From Flavobacterium sp. ACN6 (lineage in GTDB: Bacteria; Bacteroidota; Bacteroidia; Flavobacteriales; Flavobacteriaceae): DNA of 64,000 nucleotides. Each line of letters opens with the position of its first letter. The stretch's first letter is position 1. This document shows positions 1 to 7,454 of this stretch, one piece after another. The notes beneath the pieces are model-generated. The model searched no databases. It was not told the DNA's origin and saw nothing but the letters and a program-made list of their open reading frames with translations. The DNA lies in the NCBI RefSeq assembly GCF_002304005.1, contig NZ_MRCQ01000001.1:1-64000 (forward strand), given 5' to 3'. A program made the position numbers and the translations under genes.

Positions 1-7
1 AAAAACC

Positions 8-117
8 TTAAGGTGGTTATTGCGGCGGGGCTCACCTCTTCCCATCCCGAACAGAGTAGTTAAGCCCGCCTGCGCAGATGGTACTGCAGTTATGTGGGAG
101 AGTATGTCGTCGCCTTT
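8..117 (+). rRNA. rrf: 5S ribosomal RNA
   Basis: The segment has the length (about 110 nt) and landmarks of bacterial 5S rRNA, including the conserved CCCGAACAGAGTAG stretch near position 45, the GCCCGCCTGCGCAGATGGTACTG region, and ends that can pair (AAGGTG near the start, CGCCTT near 115). It would be the last gene of an rRNA operon whose 16S and 23S genes lie left of the window. Exact ends are estimated from the pairing. Confidence 0.93.
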
Positions 118-122
118 CTTTG

Positions 123-156
123 AAAAATCCTACTTTGTAAGAAGTAGGATTTTTTA
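123..156 (+). terminator. Intrinsic terminator after 5S rRNA
   Basis: AAAATCCTACTT and AAGTAGGATTTT pair across a short loop and are followed by a T run. It sits right after 5S and ends the rRNA transcript; the tRNAs downstream are then read-through products or have their own promoter. Confidence 0.75.
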
Positions 157-187
157 TTCTTTATTTGCATAATTTATGTAAATATAA

Positions 188-260
188 GGTACCTTAGCTC
201 AGATGGTAGAGCAATGGACTGAAAATCCATGTGTCCCTGGTTCGATCCCTGGAGGTACCA
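188..260 (+). tRNA. tRNA-Phe (anticodon GAA)
   Basis: A 73-nt cloverleaf. The acceptor arms GGTACCT and AGGTACC pair, the anticodon stem ATGGA/TCCAT encloses loop CTGAAAA with anticodon GAA, and the T arm contains GGTTCGATCC. The discriminator base is A at 260 and CCA is not encoded. Confidence 0.96.
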
Positions 261-265
261 CATAA

Positions 266-353
266 TGCTCGGATGGTGAAATTGGTAGACACGCTGGACT
301 TAAAATCCAGTGAACAGCAATGTTCGTGCGGGTTCAAGTCCCGCTCTGAGTAC
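266..353 (+). tRNA. tRNA-Leu (anticodon TAA)
   Basis: A class II tRNA of about 88 nt. The acceptor TGCTCGG pairs (with G-T pairs) to CTGAGTA, the anticodon stem CTGGA/TCCAG encloses CTTAAAA with anticodon TAA, a variable arm follows (GAACAGCAATGTTC), and the T arm is GCGGGTTCAAGTCCCGC. It lies 5 nt after tRNA-Phe, so the two are probably co-transcribed. Confidence 0.95.
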
Positions 354-355
354 TA

Positions 356-393
356 AAAAACTTCAATTGGCTTTGCTAATTGAAGTTTTTTTT
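356..393 (+). terminator. Intrinsic terminator after the tRNA pair
   Basis: AACTTCAATT and AATTGAAGTT form a stem around GGCTTTGCT (with minor overlap) and are followed by eight T residues, immediately after tRNA-Leu. Confidence 0.75.
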
Positions 394-446
394 GGAATAA
401 ATGCAAAGATTGTTCTATACTAAAATTTTATAGGATCAAGAACTAT

Positions 447-466
447 GGATCAGGTGCAAAAGTTGG
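447..466. repeat. 20-bp direct repeat, copy 1 (transposon end)
   Basis: GGATCAGGTGCAAAAGTTGG occurs here and identically at 691-710. Each copy lies just downstream (minus-strand sense) of the stop codon of a transposase relic, so it probably derives from the terminal sequence of the same IS family. Confidence 0.7.
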
Positions 467-497
467 ATCAACACGAAAATCTGTGGAGCAGCAAAAA

Positions 498-689
498 TTA
501 ATCATAAATATTGGTTAGTCTAAAAAGGAAGAATTCTACATTTCTAACACCTCTGAATTTGGATCTAAAAGCTTTTATTTTAGCATTGAAAGATTCTGCA
601 GACGCATTGGTGCTTCTGTTGTCAAAATAATTCAATATCGTGTGATAGTGATTTATAATTGTACGAGAGATTGTACCGAAAGACTTAAA
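498..689 (-). pseudogene. Transposase C-terminal relic (ISAon1-like), copy 1
   Basis: Read on the minus strand, this segment encodes an open 63-codon tail ending in a stop at 498-500. It contains STNASAESFNAKIKAF and RGVRNVEFFLFRLTNIY, which I recognise as the conserved C-terminus of ISAon1-family transposases in Bacteroidota. Nothing upstream supplies the DDE catalytic core: the coding match stops near 689 and runs directly into the end repeat of a second relic. It is therefore a 5'-truncated remnant. The family assignment is from memory of the motif, not a search. Confidence 0.8.
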
Positions 690-690
690 C

Positions 691-710
691 GGATCAGGTG
701 CAAAAGTTGG
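691..710. repeat. 20-bp direct repeat, copy 2 (transposon end)
   Basis: Identical to the 20-mer at 447-466. It lies between the two transposase relics, abutting the truncated beginning of the first and the stop-codon side of the second. Confidence 0.7.
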
Positions 711-713
711 GGA

Positions 714-843
714 TTAAGCAAAAAGATTAGATAATCTGAATAAGAAGAAATCTATTTTCCTGACTCCTCTAAATTGCGATCTAAAAGCTTTTACTTTTGC
801 ATTGAAAGATTCTGCTGAAGCATTAGTACGTTATTCAAAGAAA
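714..843 (-). pseudogene. Transposase C-terminal relic (ISAon1-like), copy 2
   Basis: The minus strand encodes TNASAESFNAKVKAF and RGVRKIDFFLFRLSNLFA before a stop at 714-716. It is homologous to the relic at 498-689 but not identical (AKVKAFRSQ against AKIKAFRSK). Toward its N-terminal side the frame is broken by an in-frame stop where the first copy reads FDNRST, and the match then disappears. The two relics came from different family members or from old insertions. Confidence 0.75.
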
Positions 844-891
844 ATAATTCCTGTGAAATTATTTATCTGATTGATACTCGAAGAAAATAGT

Positions 892-1542
892 TTAGTTTTT
901 GAGAATTACTGTGTTGTAATACAGGCAGATATCAGTTAAAAGACACTCTTCACATTTAGGTTTTGGTCTGCATATTTCTCGGCCTAAAAAAGATATTGCC
1001 ATTCCTATTTCTGACCAGATATTTTTTGGTAAAACCTGCATTAAATCTTTTTCAATTTTGTTTCCGTCTTTGTTTTCTTTTACTATTCCAATTCGGGGTG
1101 CAACTCTAATTACATGTAAATCTGCAATAATTCCTTCTGCGGGTTTATGACTTTCTCTTAGAATTACATTGGCTGATTTTCTTCCAACACCTTTTAAAGC
1201 AGTTAATCCTGCCATTGTTAATGGAATATCTTTGTCATTTTTAATTGTTTTAGCAATTTCCAAAAGCCAATTTGCTTTAGTACCATGATTTCGTACTTTG
1301 CTAATATATGGTAAAAAAGTATCTAGATCAGTTTTTGACAGACTATTTAACGTGGGATATTTGTCAAATAAAGCTGGTGAAATAGTATTAATATTGGCAT
1401 CAGAATCTTGAGCAGAGAGAACAACCATTACCAATAATTGATATATATTATGATAATCCAAAGGATGCTTTTTTCCTTTGTACTTTTTTAAAATGGGTTT
1501 TAGTTTAGTTTCCCAATTTTCTGTTTCGCCAAATAAATCCAT
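892..1542 (-). CDS. Endonuclease III-like DNA glycosylase/AP lyase
   Basis: A 216-aa helix-hairpin-helix base-excision repair protein. The hairpin LKGVGRKSANVIL (about residues 116-128) contains the Lys that acts as nucleophile in this family, and IIADLHVIRV carries the catalytic Asp. The C-terminus has four cysteines for a [4Fe-4S] cluster at C191, C197, C200 and C206. The first spacing is C-x5-C rather than the C-x6-C of E. coli Nth, and the usual VDTH is ADLH, so this looks like a divergent branch rather than the orthodox nth gene. It is expected to remove oxidised pyrimidines and cut at abasic sites. The next gene, also minus strand, is a broken hydrolase about 40 nt upstream. Confidence 0.85.
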   Translation of the reverse strand: MDLFGETENWETKLKPILKKYKGKKHPLDYHNIYQLLVMVVLSAQDSDANINTISPALFDKYPTLNSLSKTDLDTFLPYISKVRNHGTKANWLLEIAKTIKNDKDIPLTMAGLTALKGVGRKSANVILRESHKPAEGIIADLHVIRVAPRIGIVKENKDGNKIEKDLMQVLPKNIWSEIGMAISFLGREICRPKPKCEECLLTDICLYYNTVILKN

Positions 1543-1584
1543 TATTATTTTCTTTTTTGTTGATATGCAGTTAGTTATATAAAG

Positions 1585-2452
1585 TTAATTGATTTTAATG
1601 AATTCTAATATCCTTTTGATAACATTTTGATTTCCAAGTATTTTACGATGACCTAAGCCATCAGTTATAAATAAGCTTCCATTTTCGAGATTTTGATGAA
1701 TATGAATTCCAGCTTTTACAGGAACTTCTGGATCGTCATTATCATGTATGACTAAAATTGGTGTTTTAATTTTTTGTGCTGCTCTGTATGCTGAAAAATC
1801 ATCCATTTTTAATTGATGTTTTTCTTCAAAAAGGTCTTTTAGATTCGTACTCATTTCTTTATTTAAACCTAATTTAATAATAAATTCATCTAAGATATCT
1901 TGTACAATATCACCACTTCCAATTATAATAGCTTTATTTTACATTTAGGCCATCTTTAATTGCATTTAAAACAGACATTCCTCCTAAAGAATGTCCAATT
2001 GCTATTTCAAAAGGACCAAGTTGTTTTTCAATTTCGAGTATTGAAGCTATAAATTCAGACATTATAGTTGTTTTTCCTTCAGATTTTCCATGTGCTGGCG
2101 CATCAAAACTTACAGTTGAATATCCGTTTACTAAAAGTTCATCAGCTATTTTAAATAATTGTGTGCCACGCCCTGACCAGCCATGAACCAATAATATTCT
2201 ACGCCGACTAATGCCATATTCGTAGGTAACGATAGTTTTATCAATTGCAGGAACGTATATCTTTTTCTGCATGCTTTTCTGATCCATTTCAAATTCACGT
2301 TTTGGAATTTTGTGCTTTATTGGCGTAGTAAATATCCTGGCAGTAAATTGGGTAACCAATTTTTTAGATATTAAAGCGCAAATTTTGGCAGATAGTTTAA
2401 TTATCTGAGGAATTTTTAATGATTTAGTGGGATTGATTGCCTTTTTTGCCAT
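1585..2452 (-). pseudogene. Alpha/beta hydrolase split by a single-base frameshift
   Basis: Two reading frames together make one hydrolase of about 288 aa. The N-terminal frame (1934-2452) has the oxyanion motif HGWSGRG, FDAPAHGKS and the nucleophile elbow GHSLGG, then stops at GLNVK. The other frame continues without a gap as KAIIIGSGDIVQDIL, reads on through the internal Met, and supplies the Asp (HDNDDPEVPV) and His (DGLGHRK) of the triad. The total of 868 nt is one more than a multiple of three, so one extra base in the AAAATAAA run (about 1934-1940) explains the break. All catalytic residues are intact, suggesting a recent mutation or a sequencing error. The substrate is unknown. Confidence 0.8.
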
Positions 2453-2567
2453 TTCAATAAAACTTATTTGAGAGCAGAACTTTGCTTATTTTTTGCTAAA
2501 TTTAGAAAACATAAAAATACCATTTAAAAAAATCTCTCGTAAAAAATAATCGCAAATTAATTTCTTA

Positions 2568-3995
2568 ATGGAAATATTTCATATTAGTGCAGAATGTTAT
2601 CCAATGGCAAAGGTTGGCGGCTTGGCGGATGTAGTTGGCGCTTTACCAAAATACCAAAACAATGCTGGACATGAGGTTAGGGTTGTCATTCCAGCTTATG
2701 ATACAAAATTTAAAAAGGAAAACATTTTTGATTGTGTTCATTGGGGAACGGTTAAATTAGGAAATTTTGATTTTCCATTTAGTGTTTTGAAAGAAACAAC
2801 AGACAAACTAGGATACGAATTGTATTTAATAGAAATCAATGAATTATTTAACCGTCCAAATGTGTATGGTTATGAAGATGATATCGAGCGATTTTTATCT
2901 TTTCAAATTGCAGCTTTAGATTGGATTATAGCTCGTGATAATGTTCCAGAAATTATTAATTGCCACGATCATCATACTGGATTAATTCCGTTTTTGACAC
3001 AGTTTGCCTATAAATATGATACTCTAAAAGATGTAAAATCGGTTATAACAATTCACAATGGTTTGTATCAAGGCTGGTTTGGTTTTGATAAATTACATTA
3101 TCTCCCAGAATTTGATTTAAAACACATTGGTTTCTTAGAATGGAATAATTCTATTAATTCTTTGGCTGTTGCCGTAAAATGCGCTCAAGCAGTTACAACG
3201 GTTTCTCCGAGTTATTTAGATGAAATTAATTATTACGCAAATGGACTGGAATCTTTGTTTCATTCTGTCCGAAACAAATCAAAAGGAATTTTAAACGGAA
3301 TTGATATTGAAGTTTGGAATCCGTTAAACGATCCAATGATCGCTGAAAATTATTCGATTGACAATTTCGAAATTGGAAAACAAAGAAATAAGGCGAAATT
3401 ATGCGAGCAGTTTGATTTAGATCCTTCAAAGCCTTTGTTTAGTTTTATCGGGAGGCTGTTTGAAGAAAAAGGCGGGGATTTATTGCCTCAAGCTTCTGCT
3501 TTAGCATTATCTGAAAATTTTGAGAATATAAATATTTTAATTCTGGGTTCCGGAAATTCGGAAATTGAGTCGCAATTAACTCAATTGCGTAATGATTACA
3601 AAGGAAATTACAACGTTTTTATTGGCTATAATGAAGAATTAGCGCATTTGATTTATGCAGGTTCAGATTATATTTTAATGCCTTCCAGAGTAGAACCCTG
3701 CGGATTAAATCAGATGTATGCCATGCGGTATGGAACTATTCCGATTGTTAGGAGAACTGGAGGTCTTAGAGATACTGTTACCGATTTTGGAGATGAAGGA
3801 AATGGAGTCTGCCATGATCAGGCTTCGGTTGGAGATATTTGTTATTCCATAAATCGTGCTGTCAAATTACACGATGACAAAATAAATTTCAATAAAGTTT
3901 TAAAAAGAGGAATGACTGCTGACCATTCCTGGGAAAGTGTTTGCCAAGAATATATAGAGATATACAACCTAATAATTGAGAAAAATGAAATTTAA
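2568..3995 (+). CDS. glgA: Glycogen synthase (ADP-glucose type)
   Basis: A 475-aa GT5 glucosyltransferase, the usual GlgA length. The N-terminal Rossmann domain opens with MEIFHISAECYPMAKVGGLADV, where KVGGL (K15) is the ADP-glucose-binding loop. The C-terminal GT-B domain has FIGRLFEEKGGDL and the retaining-enzyme E-x7-E type region PSRVEPCGLNQMYAMRYG at about residues 370-390. It extends alpha-1,4-glucan chains from ADP-glucose in the cytoplasm. It is the first gene of a glgA-glgC-glgB run: glgC begins 11 nt before its stop codon, so the two are probably translationally coupled. Confidence 0.96.
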   Translation: MEIFHISAECYPMAKVGGLADVVGALPKYQNNAGHEVRVVIPAYDTKFKKENIFDCVHWGTVKLGNFDFPFSVLKETTDKLGYELYLIEINELFNRPNVYGYEDDIERFLSFQIAALDWIIARDNVPEIINCHDHHTGLIPFLTQFAYKYDTLKDVKSVITIHNGLYQGWFGFDKLHYLPEFDLKHIGFLEWNNSINSLAVAVKCAQAVTTVSPSYLDEINYYANGLESLFHSVRNKSKGILNGIDIEVWNPLNDPMIAENYSIDNFEIGKQRNKAKLCEQFDLDPSKPLFSFIGRLFEEKGGDLLPQASALALSENFENINILILGSGNSEIESQLTQLRNDYKGNYNVFIGYNEELAHLIYAGSDYILMPSRVEPCGLNQMYAMRYGTIPIVRRTGGLRDTVTDFGDEGNGVCHDQASVGDICYSINRAVKLHDDKINFNKVLKRGMTADHSWESVCQEYIEIYNLIIEKNEI

Positions 3996-5265
3996 AAAGA
4001 AAAATGTAGTTGCTATTATTTTAGGAGGAGGACAGGGATCACGTTTGTTTCCATTAACAGAAACGAGATCAAAACCAGCTGTACCAATTGGAGGAAAATA
4101 CCGTTTAGTAGATATTCCAATTTCTAATTGTATCAATTCGGATATTTTTAAAATATTTGTTTTGACACAATTTAACTCTGCATCTTTAAATGCGCATATT
4201 AAAAACACTTTTAATTTTAGTATTTTCAGCCAATCCTTTGTTGATATTTTAGCTGCAGAACAAACTCCAGATAATCCGACTTGGTTTCAAGGAACGGCAG
4301 ATGCTGTTAGACAATGTATGTCACATTTCTTAAAACACGATTTTGATCATGCTTTAATTTTATCGGGAGATCAGTTGTACCAAATGGATTTTAATGAAAT
4401 GCTTGAAGCGCACATAGCAGCCGATGCAGAAATTTCTATTGCAACTTTACCTGTAAATGCTAAAGATGCACCAGAATTCGGAATTCTTAAAACCGACCAC
4501 GAAAATAATATTCATGCTTTTATTGAAAAGCCACATGCATCGTTACTGCCAGAATGGGAATCTGAAGTGAGCGAACATATGCAGGAAAAAGGTAAAAAAT
4601 ATCTTGCTTCAATGGGGATTTATATTTTTAATAAACCATTGTTAGTCGAGTTGATGGGAGATCAGGATACAAAAGATTTTGGTAAAGAAATTATTCCACA
4701 GGCCGTTGGAAAACATAAAATATTAAGTTATCAATACGAGGGTTATTGGACGGATATTGGAAATATTGAATCGTTTTTTGAAGCTAATATTGGTTTAACA
4801 GCTGATATTCCCGAGTTTAATTTATTTGATAATGAGAATAAAATTTTTACCAGACCAAGATTATTACCGCCTTCTAAATTTAGAAATTCAATTATCAATC
4901 AATCCTTAATTTCTGAAGGATGTATTATTAACGCCAAAGAAATAAAAAGCTCTGTAATTGGTATTCGTTCCAGAATTGGTGTAGGAACGGTACTTGAAAA
5001 TTGCTATGTGATGGGGAATGATTTCTATCAGGATCTTGATGAATTAAATTATGAAAGCGGAATTAATAAAATTCATGTTGGTATTGGTGAAAATTGCTTT
5101 ATCAACAATGCATTGATAGACAAGAATGTACGAATTGGAAATAATGTTCACATTAACGGCGGAAAGCATCTGGATAATTTTACCAATGAATTGTACAGTA
5201 TTAAGGATGGAATTGTTGTGATAAAAAAAGGAGTAACTTTATCAGATAACTTTAGAATAGAATAA
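3985..5265 (+). CDS. glgC: Glucose-1-phosphate adenylyltransferase
   Basis: A 426-aa ADP-glucose pyrophosphorylase making the glucosyl donor for GlgA from ATP and glucose-1-phosphate. The N-terminal nucleotidyltransferase motif GGGQGSRLFPLTETRSKPAV lies at about residues 14-33, followed by GGKYRLVDIPISNCINS, SGDQLYQMDF and YWTDIGNIESFFEANI. The C-terminal third holds hexapeptide-type repeats of a left-handed beta-helix. I chose ATG 3985 (MKFKKKNVVAIIL) rather than the TTG at 3976. It overlaps glgA by 11 nt. Confidence 0.96.
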   Translation: MKFKKKNVVAIILGGGQGSRLFPLTETRSKPAVPIGGKYRLVDIPISNCINSDIFKIFVLTQFNSASLNAHIKNTFNFSIFSQSFVDILAAEQTPDNPTWFQGTADAVRQCMSHFLKHDFDHALILSGDQLYQMDFNEMLEAHIAADAEISIATLPVNAKDAPEFGILKTDHENNIHAFIEKPHASLLPEWESEVSEHMQEKGKKYLASMGIYIFNKPLLVELMGDQDTKDFGKEIIPQAVGKHKILSYQYEGYWTDIGNIESFFEANIGLTADIPEFNLFDNENKIFTRPRLLPPSKFRNSIINQSLISEGCIINAKEIKSSVIGIRSRIGVGTVLENCYVMGNDFYQDLDELNYESGINKIHVGIGENCFINNALIDKNVRIGNNVHINGGKHLDNFTNELYSIKDGIVVIKKGVTLSDNFRIE

Positions 5266-5282
5266 AAGAAAAAACAATAGAA

Positions 5283-5313
5283 AAATTCCAAATTCCAAAT
5301 TCCAAATTCCAAA
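5283..5313. repeat. Four tandem AATTCCA heptamers
   Basis: Four head-to-tail copies of the 7-nt unit AATTCCA lie between glgC and glgB. The same sequence, or its complement TGGAATT, recurs in at least four other intergenic regions of the window (18866-19270, about 27010, 29011-29086 and 39911-39950). Confidence 0.8.
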
Positions 5314-5345
5314 AAATAAATAAATTATTGCCTTAAAAACCAAAT

Positions 5346-7250
5346 ATGACTAAAGTAATCACATATTCTCTATTTACTGATTTTGATATTGATTTATTCA
5401 AAGCCGGAAAACACTTCAAATTATATGAAAAATTAGGAGCGCATTTAATTGAAGTTAATGGAGTTAAAGGTGTTTACTTTGCCGTTTGGGCACCGACAGC
5501 ACATTCAGTTTCTGTTGTAGGCGATTTTAATTATTGGTCAGGAAGCGAACATCTCTTAAATGTCCGTTGGGATTCTTCGGGAATTTGGGAAGGATTTATT
5601 CCAGATGTTTCGAAAGGAGCACTTTATAAATATAAAATTCAATCTCATATAAACGGAATCGTAACAGAGAAAGCAGATCCCTTTGCTTTATACTGTGAAA
5701 AACCACCTCACACTGCTTCGGTAGTTTGGGATTTAGATTATAAATGGAAAGACGAAAGCTGGATGCAGAATCGGCAGCAGAATAATGCTTTAGATAAACC
5801 TTATTCTGTTTACGAAGTTCATTTAGGATCTTGGAAAAGAGCGGAACATAACAGATTTTTAAGTTATTTAGAACTGGCAGATGATTTGGTTCAATATGTA
5901 AAAGAAACTGGTTTTACGCATGTAGAGTTCATGCCAATTATGGAATATCCTTATGATCCTTCTTGGGGATATCAGTTGACAGGATATTTTGCGCCCACTT
6001 CGCGTTTTGGAAAACCACAGGATTTTATGGTTTTGGTTGATCGATTGCATCAGGAAGGAATTGGCGTAATTCTAGACTGGGTTCCATCACATTTTCCTGA
6101 CGACTCACATGGTTTAGGTTATTTTGACGGTTCACATTTGTACGAACATCCGGATCGCAGGAAAGGATATCATCCTGATTGGAAGAGTTTGATTTTTAAT
6201 TATGGCAGAAATGAAGTTCGTGCATTTTTAATCAGTAACGCTGTATTTTGGCTTCAGAATTATCACGTCGATGGATTAAGAGTTGATGCTGTTGCTTCTA
6301 TGTTATATTTAGATTATTCAAGAGAAGAAGGCGAGTGGGAAGCTAATATTTTTGGTGGAAGAGAAAATTTGGACAGCATTAGTTTTCTTAAAGAATTTAA
6401 TGAAGTAATCTATGCTAATTTTGATGGAGTTCAAACTATTGCCGAGGAAAGTACTTCTTTTCCGATGGTTTCGAGACCAACTTTTACGGGTGGTTTAGGT
6501 TTTGGAATGAAATGGATGATGGGCTGGATGCACGATACTTTAAAATACTTCCAAAAAGAAACAGTTTATCGCAAATACCATCAAAACGATTTGACGTTTT
6601 CGATGACTTATGCTTTTACCGAAAATTTCATGCTTCCGTTTTCTCATGATGAAGTTGTTTATGGTAAAAAATCTCTTATCTATAAGATGCCCGGCGACGA
6701 ATGGCAGCGATTTGCCAATTTGAGATTATTATACGGATATATGTTCACGCATCCTGGAACCAAATTATTATTTATGGGTTCCGAATTTGGCCAAACAGGC
6801 GAATGGAATTTTGAACAAAGTTTAGACTGGCACTTATTACAGTATGATTTTCATTCGGGAATAAAACAATTAATAACAGATTTAAATCAGTTATATAAAA
6901 CACGTCCAGCACTTTACGAAAAACAATTTACAGGCGAAGGTTTCGAATGGATTAATTATTCAGATCATCAAAATGCGGTTTTATCTTATATCCGAAAAGG
7001 AAATAATTCAGAAGAAAATCTAATTGTAGTTTGCAATTTCACCCAAGTAGTTAGGGAAAATTATAGAATTGGAATTCCGCAGAAAGGAAAATTAGAAGAG
7101 ATATTTAATAGCGATGCTTTGATCTATCAAGGAAGTGGAATAGGGAATGGAAAATCGCTAAAAATAGAATCCATCCCATATGATGGCAGGAATTTTTCTG
7201 TTGAATTAATTTTACCGCCTTTAAGTGTGACCGTATATTCTTTCGTTTAA
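5346..7250 (+). CDS. glgB: 1,4-alpha-glucan branching enzyme
   Basis: A 634-aa GH13 enzyme that introduces alpha-1,6 branches into glycogen. An N-terminal CBM48 beta-sandwich (YFAVWAPTAHSVSVVGDFNYW, about residues 48-65, interrupted here only by notation) precedes the barrel. The GH13 conserved regions are all present: DWVPSHFP (about 244), GLRVDAVASM with the nucleophile Asp near 313, IAEES with the acid/base Glu near 366, and SHDEVV near 435. It is 80 nt after glgC, separated by the AATTCCA repeat, and is probably in the same operon. Confidence 0.96.
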   Translation: MTKVITYSLFTDFDIDLFKAGKHFKLYEKLGAHLIEVNGVKGVYFAVWAPTAHSVSVVGDFNYWSGSEHLLNVRWDSSGIWEGFIPDVSKGALYKYKIQSHINGIVTEKADPFALYCEKPPHTASVVWDLDYKWKDESWMQNRQQNNALDKPYSVYEVHLGSWKRAEHNRFLSYLELADDLVQYVKETGFTHVEFMPIMEYPYDPSWGYQLTGYFAPTSRFGKPQDFMVLVDRLHQEGIGVILDWVPSHFPDDSHGLGYFDGSHLYEHPDRRKGYHPDWKSLIFNYGRNEVRAFLISNAVFWLQNYHVDGLRVDAVASMLYLDYSREEGEWEANIFGGRENLDSISFLKEFNEVIYANFDGVQTIAEESTSFPMVSRPTFTGGLGFGMKWMMGWMHDTLKYFQKETVYRKYHQNDLTFSMTYAFTENFMLPFSHDEVVYGKKSLIYKMPGDEWQRFANLRLLYGYMFTHPGTKLLFMGSEFGQTGEWNFEQSLDWHLLQYDFHSGIKQLITDLNQLYKTRPALYEKQFTGEGFEWINYSDHQNAVLSYIRKGNNSEENLIVVCNFTQVVRENYRIGIPQKGKLEEIFNSDALIYQGSGIGNGKSLKIESIPYDGRNFSVELILPPLSVTVYSFV

Positions 7251-7353
7251 AAAAATCTTACATTCATTTTTCGAAGTACAATTTTATTATTTTATAGTGC
7301 TTAAATTATCGATATTTCGATTTTTTGGGCTTTAATTCAATTCTCAATCAGAA

Positions 7354-7415
7354 AAAACGTTTTCGTGAATAAACCTTTTATTCATAGCCCTTTACTAACT
7401 TTTTTTGTATGTTTG
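7354..7415 (+). promoter_or_regulatory. Candidate promoter region of the GH31 gene
   Basis: TATGTTTG at 7408-7415 fits the Bacteroidota -7 element TAnnTTTG and lies 40 nt before the start codon; I see no good -33 TTG at standard spacing. Upstream, AAAACGTTTT at 7354-7363 is a perfect palindrome with a central CG, the symmetry seen in LacI-family operators. That link is only suggestive. The 205-nt gap after glgB suggests separate control of this gene. Confidence 0.4.
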
Positions 7416-7454
7416 GAATAGAGATTAGCGTTTTATAATTAATTCATTTGCGAT

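Noticed and set aside
1934..2452. Treating the two hydrolase halves as separate genes
   Set aside because: The triad residues are divided between them and the shifted frame continues without stops, so one broken gene is the better reading.
7354..7363. AAAACGTTTT palindrome as a definite LacI-family operator
   Set aside because: Symmetry fits, but a 10-bp AT-rich palindrome is weak evidence and no LacI-type regulator is nearby; kept only as part of a candidate region.
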